Assembly (NCBI RefSeq): GCF_017654505.1
Contig: NC_054536.1
Span: 16,432,294-16,496,293, forward strand
DNA: 64,000 nucleotides
Reading direction: 5' to 3'
Source of the DNA: Polyodon spathula
Lineage: Eukaryota > Chordata > Actinopteri > Acipenseriformes > Polyodontidae
Part shown: piece after piece, positions 24,080-36,716 of the stretch
How positions within the stretch are numbered: position 1 is the first letter of the stretch
How the letters are laid out: each line of letters opens with the position of its first letter
Made by a program: the position numbers and the translations under genes
The notes under the pieces: generated by a model
The model's database searches: none
Told to the model about the DNA's origin: nothing
Seen by the model: the letters and a program-made list of their open reading frames with translations, nothing else

Positions 24080-25125
24080 CACCTAATTTTTCGAATGTGT
24101 TGTCCAGTAAAGGAGAGGTCTCAGGCAAGTTGATCATTTTGAAAGAGAGTATTACCCCTTCCGAGATTTGGCTGTGGATGAGTCGATGATATCTTTCCGT
24201 GGATGACTCTTTTATCAGCAGTTCATTCCAAAGAAACATCACTGTTTTATAATAAAACATTTTGCCCTCACTGACTCGTACATAAACTATACTTATGCAT
24301 GGGATATGTACACCGTAGGAGCATATTCCTACAATAAAGATGTGGGAATTGGTTACAGTAGACATGCAGCTCCTGAACACAGCAAAACTGCTAGGAAAGG
24401 GCCATGTAGTGTACACCGGCAACTTTTATACTTGCATGAAAAAAACCACCGGCGCTTGTGGCATTGTCAAAGTAAATCGAAAAAGCATGCCACAGGAATT
24501 CAAAAATAATAAAATGAAGCCGGGAGATCCCCCACTGTTTTTGGAGAAAGGGCCTCTTTTAGCTACAACTTTCAAAAGCTGCTGGAACAGTTATTTTGCT
24601 TTATACCATGCACGACACATTGGTGATATCAAAGAGAATCAGCAGCAAGGGACCAGAAGGGTTTTGAGTAATCCGAAAACCAAAGAGTGTTGAGGATTAT
24701 AATCGATACATGGAAGGTGTAGACAGAGCTGATCAACACTGCTCTTATTATAGCTTTCAGCAAATGGTACCACCACGTATATCACCATGCAAAGGAGGTA
24801 GCGTTAGTGAATGCAAATGTGCACAAATGCAAACATGACGGCTGCCGAGTTCAAAGAGGATAGTGCGGGGGCTATTGAATAGGGTTACAATACCAACTCC
24901 AGTGATGGAAATGTCAGGAGTGCCAGCTTGACTGTTAGGGAGACATTTCCTGGGACAGCATGAGAAATCTAAGCTTGACTGTAAAGTCTTCTCTGACAAA
25001 AAGACAGGGTGCTCAGATCAGGGACCTAAAAAGTCAGGGAGAAAGCAGAGTCTTTTACTGCAAAACCTGCTCAGATGAACCAGCGATATGCCCAGCCCCT
25101 TGTTTTTAACTTTACCACACAAAGT
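24080..25125 (+). pseudogene. Broken piggyBac-family transposase (DDE_Tnp_1_7 type), 3' portion
   Basis: Fragments in different frames line up in order with piggyBac transposases. YYPFRDLAVDESMISFRG (about 24150-24202) carries the first catalytic Asp. QFIPKKHHCFIIKHF follows, then VVYTGNFYTCMKK and RKSMPQEFKNNKM, then KGPLLATTF. A frame change gives RKPKSVEDYNRYMEGVDRADQ with the third catalytic Asp. The cysteine-rich tail FYCKTCSDEPAICPAPCF follows, then a stop. At the second catalytic position the expected Asp of YxDNFYT is Gly, so the enzyme is dead even apart from its frameshifts. It lies in the last POU6F2 intron on the opposite strand. Ends are approximate. Confidence 0.82.
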
Positions 25126-26050
25126 TAGTCTACAAACAGTGACAAGTAAGTTTACACTGAAATGTCAGCCAAATAATTAATAATAATAATAAGAAGAAGA
25201 ATTTCCAAATGCTAAACATTAACGTTTTTTGTTTATAAAATATGTATTCCTACACTGAAGTCATTAATACTAAAGAAAAATACATCAATATTAAATATTA
25301 AATACATTGTACAAACATTTGCCTAATGAGTAAACAGTAAAGATGAAAAAAAAAATCAATATGCATAAAATGTTATTTTCTTACTTCAGATATTTCTATA
25401 ATGTTAAAGTAATAAGCAGAAACAACATTTTTGATGCATTTATGTGAAGAAAACCTGACATTTGAGGGGAAAAAAAACAATTCATACATAAATTATAGTT
25501 GCATATGTAGCAATACTGATCTGATTATAATATACTTATAGCTGCACATTTAGTGACAATGTGTAATATTTTGAAAGGGAGAAGACAGGAAAGGAAGAGA
25601 GTGATTTTATTTTTTTATTTTTTTTGCAGGTCAGCCTTTTAGAATGTTGGCAGCCATCTTGGTTGGGCAGGCTGGCAGCACAGTGTTCCAAAGCAGGAAG
25701 GCAGTGAAAGATTTAACAAAAGTCTGCCTCTTCATCTTCATCTTCCTCAAGACCGATCCAGTGGGATGCAACATCTCATTTCCAGTATCCAGGGATGTCC
25801 AGCCCCATTTTAAGGAATGTAAGCTTTGTTTGTTGAGAATTAATCAGAGGGAAATTTAGACAGGCCAGAATTGTATTGACTACAGTGACACCAATTACAC
25901 CAGTTCAACACCTCTGACTTGAAGATGTCAATGAGATTCTTAATATCCACAGAGTCGACAGAATCTTAGTTAGTAGATGTTGGTATGGACTGTCCTCTAA
26001 TTAGCAACAACTACATCTTAACATTTATATTTTTAAGCTGAATATTATAT
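25126..26050. other. POU6F2 last intron, nothing recognised
   Basis: AT-rich intron; a T-run near 25608-25625. No supported gene. Confidence 0.6.
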
Positions 26051-26058
26051 GTGCGCGC

Positions 26059-26092
<34 letters not shown>
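26051..26092. repeat. (GT)n/(GC)n microsatellite
   Basis: GTGCGCGCGTGCG followed by about 14 GT units. Confidence 0.95.
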
Positions 26093-26094
<2 letters not shown>

Positions 26095-26614
26095 CAGTTA
26101 AGGAAACTGAAAAACTTGCTTTTATAAAACTTGCAATACTTTGTTTAATAAATTGTCCAATAAAGTAAAGGTTGCAAAGGATATCCAACAGTTAGACGGC
26201 TGAAGCACAAAAGTACTTTACATTTATCTACGTATTCTAATGAAAGTACTCAGACATTCCAAATGATGTTAACCAGTAAAATACATTACTCTAAATACTG
26301 TAAAACAAGAACATTTTGCAAGCAAGCAATGTTTGCTAATTTCGCGTTTATTAAAAATCCACAAAATGAATGTGCTGTGAAATATATTATTCATACATGT
26401 GCCGTACATTAAAAGAAAAAGATGCGCAAACATTTGTTGCAGGAAAATTGGACCTTGAAGACCATTAGCGAAATTAAGTTGCCGCAAAAAAATCCTGTTT
26501 TACAGTACTTAAGTTACAGCGTGATGACTCTATAAAAAAAAAAAAAATCTGTTTTCTGATCCTTCTGTTTGCTGTGCTATTAATACAATATAATACTATA
26601 CAAATGCATTTTTA

Positions 26615-26709
26615 TGTAGCGCCCTTCACACCATAGCATCCCAGAGCACTGTACAAAGTTTAAAACAAAGCAAAGTTTAAAACAAAGCAAATATTATCGA
26701 TTATTATAT

Positions 26710-26751
<42 letters not shown>

Positions 26752-27120
26752 TGATATATATTATATATATCTATATAACGAGCTCAATGTTGGTTGATAT
26801 ATCAAAGCACATTCAAAAAGTATGTTTTCAATTTCAATTTTAAATGTTTAGGTTCAAAGGTTGGAAGGATATACATTGGTCTTATCTCCCTGTTGGGTTA
26901 CCTGTGTTGTCGTGTTAGCTCCGAGGTCGACAGCTGAATTAACTGACTTTATGTGGCGATCCTGGGCTGCATTTTCTGATCTCAACAAATGAGTAGGAAT
27001 AACGGAGTTAGTAGTTCTTGGATAGGATGGCCCTAATCCATGAAGGACAGAAGTTATTACAGCAATGTAAGGACCTAAGCAGTGGAACTAAAGCCTTCTA
27101 AGTTTAGTGATAGCTATACC
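26615..27120. repeat. Possible old dispersed repeat containing a (TA)n array
   Basis: TTTATGTAGCGCCCTTCACA...CATCCCAGAGCACTGTACAA resembles a phrase I associate with dispersed repeats in fish genomes. An imperfect TA array (26703-26775) and a more GC-rich stretch to about 27120 follow. The family and ends are not determined. Confidence 0.3.
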
Positions 27121-27749
27121 AACAAACAAAGCTTTGCAACAATCAAGATGAGAAGTTCTAAACGCATATAATCAACTGCATCCCTCACATCCAGCACAAA
27201 CTTAAATTTGACAACATTTCTCAAATGATAAAAGAAAGCCATGGGTCCAAGATAACATTATTTCACTAGCGTGCCAGTTAAAGCCCCTGCTTTCATTTCA
27301 CTAAAAGTGTGTCTGATTCATAGAAACTGTAACTTCAGTCCCATCCTAAAAAGTAAAAAGTTCCCATGTTTTGTCTCCCCTATCATTTTACAAGCACCAC
27401 CTTGTGGCACAGTTTAAGATTAACGGTTTAAATTAAAAGGTTGCAGAATAATGAGGTATATTATTCTCAAATATTTAGTTTGTAATTAGAATAAACTAAC
27501 CACAGGACACCATCAGCAAGAAGTAAACATAATATTTATATCATACCGTGGAAGAAGAAGTATTGCTGTGCAACAACATCAACATATTTGGATTTATATT
27601 AAAAACACAGTGGAAATGCAAATGCATTTCCAAATACCTTTATTTAAAATGCAAACAACATCTATCTGTCTATCTATCTATCTAACGATTAAATTTAAAT
27701 CACCTCTCAGCAATTCAAACATAGATTATTTGGCTTGTAATGTGATTTT

Positions 27750-27786
27750 ATATATATATATATATATATATATGATAAATTATATA

Positions 27787-27854
<68 letters not shown>
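27750..27854. repeat. (TA)n microsatellite, interrupted
   Basis: Two TA arrays split by GATAAAT and a further small break, together about 100 bp, ending about 240 bp from the POU-specific exon. A (TCTA)n run lies nearby at about 27662-27683. Confidence 0.95.
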
Positions 27855-27857
<3 letters not shown>

Positions 27858-28093
27858 ATGTTTTAAGTCAAATATTATAACTTAAATACAGTACCTTTGG
27901 TCAAGTTCATATGAATACTGCAATGTAAAATATTGTTCAAACCTAGCCTTGACTCGCCTTTTTAGACAATATAACTTGACTATTCAATTAACTAGATCCA
28001 TAAGAAAAAAAAAGACGTCTTCTTCAAGAATGATTATTTATGACCTGTGAGAGGTAGGTGACTGAAACATGTGGGACTATGGTATATGTTTAC

Positions 28094-28262
28094 CTGCAGA
28101 TGGCAGACTGGCTGTATGCTGGGCCTTCTGTGGCACTTAAAGCTTGCCCAACTTGTGTCTGTGTCAGCCCAAGGGACAGGCGGCGGATTTTAAAAGCTTT
28201 GGCAAACTCTCGAATTTCTTCCAGATTTACTCCGTCAACTTCACTGGGGGCTGTCTGAGGGT
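28094..28262 (-). CDS. POU6F2: POU6F2 exon: N-terminal two thirds of POU-specific domain
   Basis: This exon of 169 nt starts after a TTTTTTTCAG acceptor in phase 1 and ends at CAG|GTAAAC in phase 2. Its first two bases complete an Asn codon with the previous exon, giving NPQTAPSEVDGVNLEE. It continues with helices 1 and 2 of the POU-specific domain (IREFAKAFKIRRLSLG, then LTQTQVGQALSAT) and the start of recognition helix 3 (YSQSAICR). The split Arg codon is completed by either acceptor of the terminal exon. The domain matches class VI POU proteins closely, and no substitution of a DNA-contact residue is evident. Confidence 0.97.
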
Positions 28263-29997
28263 CTGAAAAAAATAAGAAGAATGAAACTCACTGCCACTAA
28301 CTGCTTTAAATATGTTGCAGTTTTGAATAGGCGTTTAGACGACATTTTCTTTCTGTATTTAGTGCTGTGTATTGTTAACCAATATTCCAGACAGTATAAA
28401 TACACAATCCAATCATGTTAATCCAAACACATCATTACATGGACCCTGAGGGCTGTACTTAGCATTTAACAAAGAAATAAATAATGGTGTTCACTTAGTT
28501 TGATTTTATTCAATAAACTATAATAGGCATTGCTAACCTGTAGATGATTTCATACTGTCACAAAACTAAGTATAAATTCTGAGGTAAGGCTACAAAAAAA
28601 GCAAATCAAGGGGACAACATTTTTGACAAATGCCTTCAATCAATGAGTGAAGCTGTCCAGTGGTAGTGTTTTATAGAGGTGTTATTTGCTTGTCTCCTCT
28701 CTCAGAGTAAATGAGTGTATGCAACATTTGAAAAGAAATACTCCTCTGTAATAATAAAGTGGCAGTGACAAAAATGTAGGCTAGTTATATTTCTATTGAT
28801 TGCCTGTGAATATCATCTGAAAAGAAACAGAACAACTGATCCTTTTTTCATATGTTCGTTTAATGTTCTTTCAGTTGTCTGGTTAAGTATAGTTTGGATT
28901 GACATGTAAGGTAATTTGTTGTAACAGCAGCTTCAGCATCTAGCTTTGAATTCCTTTGTATTATCCTGTCCTGGCGCATGTTATGAATCTCAGAATCTTG
29001 CCTATATTCAATCTATTCATATGATGCTGCTCAAGGACAGTGTTAGAAAGGGGCTGCAGTATCCAAAACCTTTATTAAACACAATTAACTTGAATAGAGA
29101 TTGGATATGTATTGTGCATATTCATGCTTCAGCCTTAAGCAGAAAAAAATACACAATAATGCATTTTATTGAAGTAAAACTGTCTGCACAATTCAAGAAT
29201 AATTCAGTGTAGAAATAAATAATTCTACATACAGCAACATGTTTGAAAGAAACAGAATGATCCTCAGATGTATAAAGAAAAATTGACCTTAAAGTTATTA
29301 TTATTGTTTTTTTTTTTTAATGTGAAAAGTGGAAAACGATGTCTAAAACTCTCTGGCCATTAATAGTAGATGTTTTTGGTAACTACATTCAACTAAAAAA
29401 ATAAAAACAATAGGTGTACCATTATTATTACAGAAAATCTGGTCCATTTAGTTAAAAACAAAAACTGCAAAGATTCAAGAATTAAATGAGTTTCTTTTGT
29501 TTACACTTGCTTCTCTGAGCTACATATAACATTCAGAATCCCCTGCTGCTGCCGCATGTCTAGAGAGCACCAAGGAGGGAGAATGCTTGTGTTCCTGCAG
29601 CTGAAGCTACCTCAGGGAAAGCTTAAAACCAGTAAGCCACCAATGCCTTGTTACTGATGAAGCAGAGTGCACAGAAGGCTAAACAACAAGACAATATAGA
29701 ATCCCAGGTATCTTTTTAGTGTAAGATGTAACATTATTTTCTCTTTCCAGCACTGAAGACCTGTATTCTCGTCTAGGAAATATAACTGATAAAGTATTTA
29801 TAAGGTGTTTATCCTTGTGCTGAAAGAGTTGAACACCTTGCAGACTTATCACTTCAAATCAGTGCCATCCCAGTAGCCCTGCACCTTATTTACAGTGCTA
29901 TGACAGTTACTTCTGAAGCCTTGAATGCAAGCATGCCTGTGTGTGGTAAATGTCACAGCTACATGTTAATGGGTCCAGTTCCCTAAGGGGTACTCAC
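28263..29997. other. POU6F2 intron, about 1.7 kb
   Basis: Phase 1 intron between the Ser-rich exon and the POU-specific exon. No repeat or gene recognised. Confidence 0.85.
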
Positions 29998-30166
29998 TGC
30001 TGACCAGTTGTCCAACACTGAGAGCTGATGAAGAGGACGATGTGGAGGAGGAAGAGGAGGAGGAGGAGGCCTGGCGCACTGGGCTCTGAGACATGGAGGC
30101 CTGGTTGTGTGTCAAGTGGAGAAGGCCGGCCTGTGACGATGCTGGACCTACCTGTGTCTGCTGGGG
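29998..30166 (-). CDS. POU6F2: POU6F2 exon: Ser-rich linker before POU-specific domain
   Basis: This exon of 169 nt runs from a GTTCCTGTAG acceptor in phase 0 to an A|GTGAGT donor in phase 1. It reads PQQTQVGPASSQAGLLHLTH, then NQASMSQSPVRQA, a tract of eight Ser, one Thr and five Ser, and ALSVGQLVS. The final base pairs with the next exon to give VSNPQTA. It is the flexible, Gln/Ser-rich transactivation-side linker of POU6F2. The Ser tract is written mostly with TCC codons, so it is a coding microsatellite that could vary in length. The intron to the next exon is only about 1.7 kb. Confidence 0.93.
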
Positions 30167-33047
30167 CTACAGGAACAAAGACACAGAACCACAAGAAGTG
30201 AAAAGTGGAGACTGGAGACAACACAGTTTCTATTTCAATGTTGCATTCCTCTGAACCAATTTTTTTTTTTATGTTAAAATTTGAAAGTAATTTATAAATA
30301 ACATTACTACTATTTTGTTCACTGCTTTTTTTTTATGAATCTTTTATCCGTTCACATATATACTGTAAATGCTTACAATGTTACATTTGCACAGTTACTG
30401 AACTCAAAATAAAAAGCCTGTTGAAATGGGGGTATGCAATTGTTTATAGCTTCCAATCTTTAATTAATATTCACTGTTTTTGAGTGTTTATAACCTGTAA
30501 AATGGAGGTTTGCAATCACCGCTCGTGAGATAATTATTAAACATCTGCTATTTTTTCTTCCTTGAAGGTTTAACAATCAATGTCATTACAATAAAAGAAC
30601 CATGACATTTGTAATCCTCTTTTGTTACTAAAATGAAAAAAAAAAAAAAAGATTAAAATAGGATCTCGGGAAGAAGGTGACCACTAAACCTTGAAGTGAC
30701 ACAGTCTGCAGCCAAGGGGCAGTGTTTCACTCATCCTTCACTGGGTAGTAAAGCACACATACGACTCTGGTTAGTCTTATCACAGAAATCCAGACCAGAT
30801 TAAAAACACGCTTAGTTCAGCTAAAATCAATATCTTTACTAGCCTGACTGGGCAAGGTCTCGCCTTACTAGGGCTGCTATTAAAACACGGCCTGGAAGTC
30901 TTTCTAGAAAGAGGGAGGGAAGTATCCAGCCACAAGAAGCTTTTACCAGGAGGTACACCCACCGAAACGTTTAGGACCAATTCACTGATGTTAAAAAGGC
31001 TTAAAGTGTTTCAACAGAGACATGCCTTCTTACATTATTTAGGACAATTTAATTCCAGTGTAATGCTCTTGAAATATATAGTCTTCCTAATGCACTTCTT
31101 AGAAGCCTCATAGTAATACCATGCAGTGACAGGGCTTGCTTGTTATAGATGTAATATCTGCAAAGATGCAGGTTGTTATTGTCTAATACAGATATTTTCA
31201 CTTCATACGGAGGTTCAAGAATGCCTGTCTTCTTTTCTTTTTCATTAATGTGAACTACCTTCTATTACATCTGTATGCTATTAGATAGTTGAATCTCCCA
31301 TTACAGTAGTGCTTTAGAAATGCATGTAAATACAACATTTATGGATCTCCTTTTCATAAAGAGTGTTTTTTTGCACCAGTCTGTTGAATTATGTTTAGAC
31401 TGTAAACTACATGTGTGCATTCAAAATATCAAGCTACAGGACTAGTACTATGAAGGTACCATTTTTTCTAAATAATAATAAAAAAAAAATACTTCTTTAA
31501 AGACTGTTTTTTTTAAATGCAGCTTGGTTGTTTGTTTGATTGATTTTACGGACAGAATGTCTCTGGATACCTCCGAAGTTCTGAAGTGATGCTAACACAG
31601 GCTGTCAGGTGTTACAAGTGTGGTACCAGCTGTCTGGTAACAGGAAGATGAAAATACATACTGGCTGCAGCAGATTGTGGCTATCTATAGTTTGAAATTG
31701 TTACTGGACGCTTTATGAATGTAGTATAATGTGCTTTGTGTTTAGTTGTTCAGTTATATAGATATAAATTGACAATTGTAAAGAAAAAATATAATTACAT
31801 GTATATATTACAATGTACAAGATGCTGTATGTGTTAATTATTTTTCACTCTTAATGCCTCAAACTATTCAAAAAAAATGACTGAAATGGTTTGAGTTCAT
31901 CTAAAAGTTTTACTAATTTAACTAAATTATACTAAATGGCACTATATACAATAGAATACTTTGCAAAACAAACCCCAAATCCTTAATATTACTAAAATAT
32001 ATTTTGTGATATCATGTAATAGATGTTAATTGGAATATTATGGATGGTAATATAATTTTAAAGTAATTAAATGTATATATTTTGTACAATGTTGCAAGCT
32101 GATATTTGTGTAGTGTGTATTGAATAAAATGAAGAGAGAGATATTTGATATTAACACCTTTGTAAATACATTGTTTAATATAAAAACAAATCTATATAAT
32201 ATTGGTATTAGAACCTGATGATTTATTGACTCAAGTAAATGTATCAACTTTACATTGATTACACCACCTATAAAACTGAAAGTGTATGTTTTGTTTGTTG
32301 GATTGGAAGCAAATAAAGACTATTACAGTTCATCTATAAAGGGGTATGATGTGTTTAATGTTACAATGCTCCCCCTTTATAAGATGGCCCTTTATACTTC
32401 CTGCAATGCAAAGCTGAAGAAGCAACGCCTGTATGATGCAGTTTTGTAGATGGCTTTTTGTTTTAGAGGGTAAGTCAAAATGGCATGTCTTATTTTAAGT
32501 GCACTAATGAATAGGAATGTTTCCACATTGCACTGCAGGGGATCAGGAAAGTGCCTTTAGCTCCATCTGAAACATGTTTTGAGAGGTGTTTAAAAGGAAT
32601 GCTAAATATGTCACTGTAGAACTGGTGAACCATTCTGCTTATTCTAGAATTGTGGGCTCTAAACTGCAAAAAAAAGTTATCCAATAAACACGAGTGAGAT
32701 TCTAGAATCTCATCGGGTCAGTCTTGTTGTTCCTCTGTGTCCTCATGGAGGTGGAAGGTAATCTCACAAATTAGATTTGATTTGTTTTCAGCTATTCCTT
32801 AACCCAAACAAGTGAAAACCTGCATTCAGCTGTTTTGTTGCTGCTCATTCTAAACTAAACAATTACTTTATTAAGTTGAAATTATTAACCTGATTTTCTT
32901 ACTTGTGTTAACCAAAGAAATAAAACACAGTTCTGTAAATCAAAGGTGGGTCCAATTAAAGATTAGCCCTGGCCAAACTTCAATTTGCATTGGCCAAATA
33001 TGTCCATGTGATGACCACTAGAGCCTCAGTCTCATGTCATCCTGTAC
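30167..33047. other. POU6F2 intron, about 2.9 kb
   Basis: Phase 0 intron. AT-rich, with T/A homopolymer runs only. Confidence 0.85.
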
Positions 33048-33257
33048 CTGTTGGCCTGGCTTGATGGGCGACAATGTTATTCCCTGGGTGTTGATAACGG
33101 GTAGGATCTGGTTCCCGATGACCGTGGCAATAATCTGGCCTTGGGCGTTTGTCAGCAGCTGAGGGGTGATTGGCTGCATCTGAAGGCCCTGCGTTACACC
33201 TCCTGTCTGACTTGATGGCATGGCTGGATTAGGTATCAGTGGAATTGTTCCAATAAT
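33048..33257 (-). CDS. POU6F2: POU6F2 exon: second NAQGQ block
   Basis: This exon of 210 nt encodes exactly 70 codons, phase 0 at both ends, between a TTTGTTCTAG acceptor and a CAG|GTACAG donor. The peptide runs IIGTIPLIPNPAMPSSQ, then GLQMQPITPQLLTNAQGQ, IIATVIGNQILPVINTQG and ITLSPIKPGQQ. It belongs to the hydrophobic/Gln-rich N-terminal region of POU6F2. The phrase QLLTNAQGQIIAT repeats the phrase QLVTNAQGQ|IIGT that spans the junction with the previous exon, so there is an internal duplication across the exon boundary. No break is seen. Confidence 0.95.
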
Positions 33258-36200
33258 CTAGAACAAAGAACATAATCCATTATGGTAACAATGGAAAAGG
33301 CAGGCAGTGGACAGGTCTTGGGTTCTGGGTCTAGAACGGTATATGTTCAACATGTTTGATCAAGGGTAATACAGAAGTTTACAAATTATACACAACATAG
33401 ATATAGCCATTATTGTTTATTTCCATTTGTCTGCTGCTTGCTGGTGGGACAGCCGCCTCCCTGTATGCTAGTAGTTTACATAACAGCATTTCATGCTTCC
33501 ATTCATTTTTCTCGATCTTGTTAACATGCATTTTGATTAACGAGTTCCCCTTATCTAGTCTTTGAGACAGGAAGTGATGTAGGTGACCTGCGACAATTAA
33601 GCTTTTTAACGAGAAATGCATTCATTAACAACCTCATCAACTTCATTTCAAAGCATTAATGGATTGATTTAATTAACACATTTCATTTGAAAATCACTTG
33701 CTACTAAAGTTCTCGTTACTATACCAGAGTTCAATAAAATAACACTGGGTTTTGAAAATCCTGCCCATAGTGTCTTAACAAAAAAAATCTTACCGAGCAT
33801 AAATATAGTGCAGTTGATAATTCTTTGTAATTCAAGTGATTGAAAGGGAGCAAGGATAGCAGTCTTACTGGAAGTGTTAATACTGAAGTAAGAACATGGA
33901 GCATTTCATATTAATACTATGAGCCTATCCTCTTCACAAAGCACAAAGGTCTCATTTGCACATTTTACAATAATGGATCTGAAGTATTTCAAGACTACAA
34001 CAAATGGCTGATCCACTACAGCTCCAAATGTGAAATTTAACACAGATACATTTAGATTCTGCTTAGATTATAAGCCTTTCTATTTGACTCATTGGATTCC
34101 TGACCAATCCTTTTTAGTTTTATAAATGGCCACAAGCAATAGTGTTGGAAAAATGTTTCTGGCCTTTTAGTCATCACTAAAAAACAGGTGACTCCTTCTC
34201 TCGCCCGCACATTACTACACGTCTACCTGCTCTGCCTGAAGACAAGAAAGGAAAGAGGATGTAAATGTCTCTCAAGTGCATGCAAAGGCTGTGAGGCAAG
34301 CTTGGTTAATGCACAACAACAACACAAGGCTGCCGTTATACATTTGTAATATCTTCTGGCAAGTGTGGTAGAGAGAACAGATGTAGTAATAGCGTTTATT
34401 AATACTTAGAACAGGGATTTATGAATGTTTTGTTAGTTTAAGTTTAGCTGAAGTAAACATTGCAGAAACCAACTTAATAATGACAGTAATAATTTAAAAA
34501 TAAAAACATGATCATACATATGATCTCTGATGGCATGACAGAAAGTGCCACCTGGGATTTGTACTGCTGGTTCAGGTTTCCTTTTCCCTCTCAATGCATC
34601 AGCCTGCATATGTAGCATCCTGCCTTAAAAACAACCCGACACCTTTCCTGCAGTGAACTTACAATGTTGTTAAAGCTAACTGTGTTAGACGTTTCACAAA
34701 ATATATTGTGCATTAGAAACTTAAAAACATGAGAATCGTGGGTTACTGAGCGAATCATGATTTTGGCGGTGTGTTCAATATTTCTAGATGTGAATTAAAG
34801 GGGGAAAAATCTTTATAATATTTGATTCTAAATATGTAAAATATCTAACTGCAAACTTGCAACCAATTGGTAATGAATCAATCTGATTTATAGAAAAAGA
34901 GCTGGTGTATTTTAAATTTCTATCTATCTATCTATACTGTAGTCTACATTGTGCCTCTTTGTGACTAAACATTATTGTTCGAAAGTATTTAAAGTACATA
35001 CCGATATTTTATACAGGAAATTGTCAAACCTACAATATGATGGCAGTACATATTCAATTTACTGGAATTGTTTTCTTAGCTCTCTGAACTTTAAATCAAC
35101 AAGCTTTGATTATACAACTAAAACATTCTCAAGCATGGCTTTTCCACAGCTTATATGCTAGATGGTGCTACAAGGTTAGCGATATGTGCTTTGCAGTACC
35201 CAAGTACTCAATCAAATTGTTCTTCCTTCACAAGTAATAATATACATGTTAAATTATCTAGAATTAAACTACCATGTGTTATTCTGATACAGTATGTTTA
35301 GAATGTAGTTTAAATTTAAATTACTTTAAACCTCTGAATTTGCCTCCAAATCATGTTTTGTATGTATTTATTTTTTTTACCTTACTGAATTAAAATGACC
35401 ACTAGCGGTGCATTTAGGATGTGCAACAGTAATTTCTTCCCCCCTAGACAGTATTTCATGGGAGTTTTTTTTTTTTTTTTTTTTAAACAAACTACCTGTT
35501 TAAGTTTTTACAACATGATTAAGGACACAAATTACGGAATAATAAACAGATACAAAATTATTATTAAACCAATTCAAATTGTACACAGTTTTTAAAGGTT
35601 TTACTAAATAGTAAAAATGTTGCATTGTTTTCTGCACACTATGCTCTGGAACAGAACATTGCAAACGAGCTGTCACCAGTCATAATGCACAAGAAAGAAT
35701 AATGATATGCAAAAGATTTATTGGTCCATTACAATGTAACCACCAAAATTATCATTAACTGCTAGTAATCAAATAAATTATTGCTTAAACAGATAATTAA
35801 CTGCTGTTTGAACATTGTGTGAGGTTTAAATGTTAGATATACTGTACAGTATCTCCAAGTACTCTAACAGCATGCACATCTAAATCTCTATGCCCAAAAA
35901 ATACAACCAAAACAGAAAAATAGGTAGAAACATCTCATAACAAAAAGGGACGTTAAATTCACACTCCATAAACGCTTCTGATTGCTGTTGTGGCTTAAAG
36001 CAAATATATTTTTATCCTAACTAGCATACATGCCTAGCTGCAGGAGCTTTATACAAACACCCATGAGACTGACAACGTGATTTATATTCTTAGAATATAC
36101 CCTCCCCCCCATCCTTTCCTGATCCAAGGAAAAAAACAAAAAAACAAAACAAAAACAAGAATTGCTTCATCAATGCCTTTTCTCCAAAGGTCAATTTGCA

Positions 36201-36424
36201 TGATTTTTGTGTATAAAAAAATCAAGCTGCTATATTGTTACCAAACTAACAAGCAACTTAGAATGTCTATTTGCAAGGCTGCTTTGTATCATCTTGATTG
36301 GTTTATTATTTGATTTCTTACTGTTTAATAGCCAAGTGTGTTCTGTATGATTTTTACATTTTTATTTATTTTTTTATTTAGTTGTCGGCAATTATATTAA
36401 TTATTTTCTCGCAATTTAAAATGT
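33258..36424. other. POU6F2 intron (3' part of an 11.5-kb intron), nothing recognised
   Basis: AT-rich intron. No supported element up to the SINE fragment at 36425. Confidence 0.6.
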
Positions 36425-36716
36425 CCAATTATTTTTAGGATCAGCTCACTGCTACCACCTCTGCACTGACTTGGAAGGGGAGAAGACGAATGCACGCTGT
36501 CCTCCGAAGTGTGTACCGTTAGCTGCCCACTTCTTTACACACTGCAGGCTCACCATACAGCCACCTCAGAGCTACAGTGTCGGACGACAACACAGCTCTG
36601 GGCATCTTACAGGCAAACCCACATGCACCTGGCAGGACCACAGGGGTTGCTGGTGCATGGTGAGCCAAGGACACCCTGGCCGACCTAACCCACCCCCCAA
36701 GCACTTGCCAGGTTGT
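36425..36716 (-). mobile_element. tRNA-SINE copy lacking its tRNA head
   Basis: Shares ordered blocks with the SINE at 15253-15656: CGCACGCTGTCCTCC-like start, CACTGCAGG, AGCTACAGTGT and ACACAGCTCTGGGCA. Same orientation. The pol III head is absent at the right end, so this is a 5'-truncated or decayed copy. The adjacent CGCAATTTAAAATGTCC stretch to about 36380 may be its decayed tail. Confidence 0.7.
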
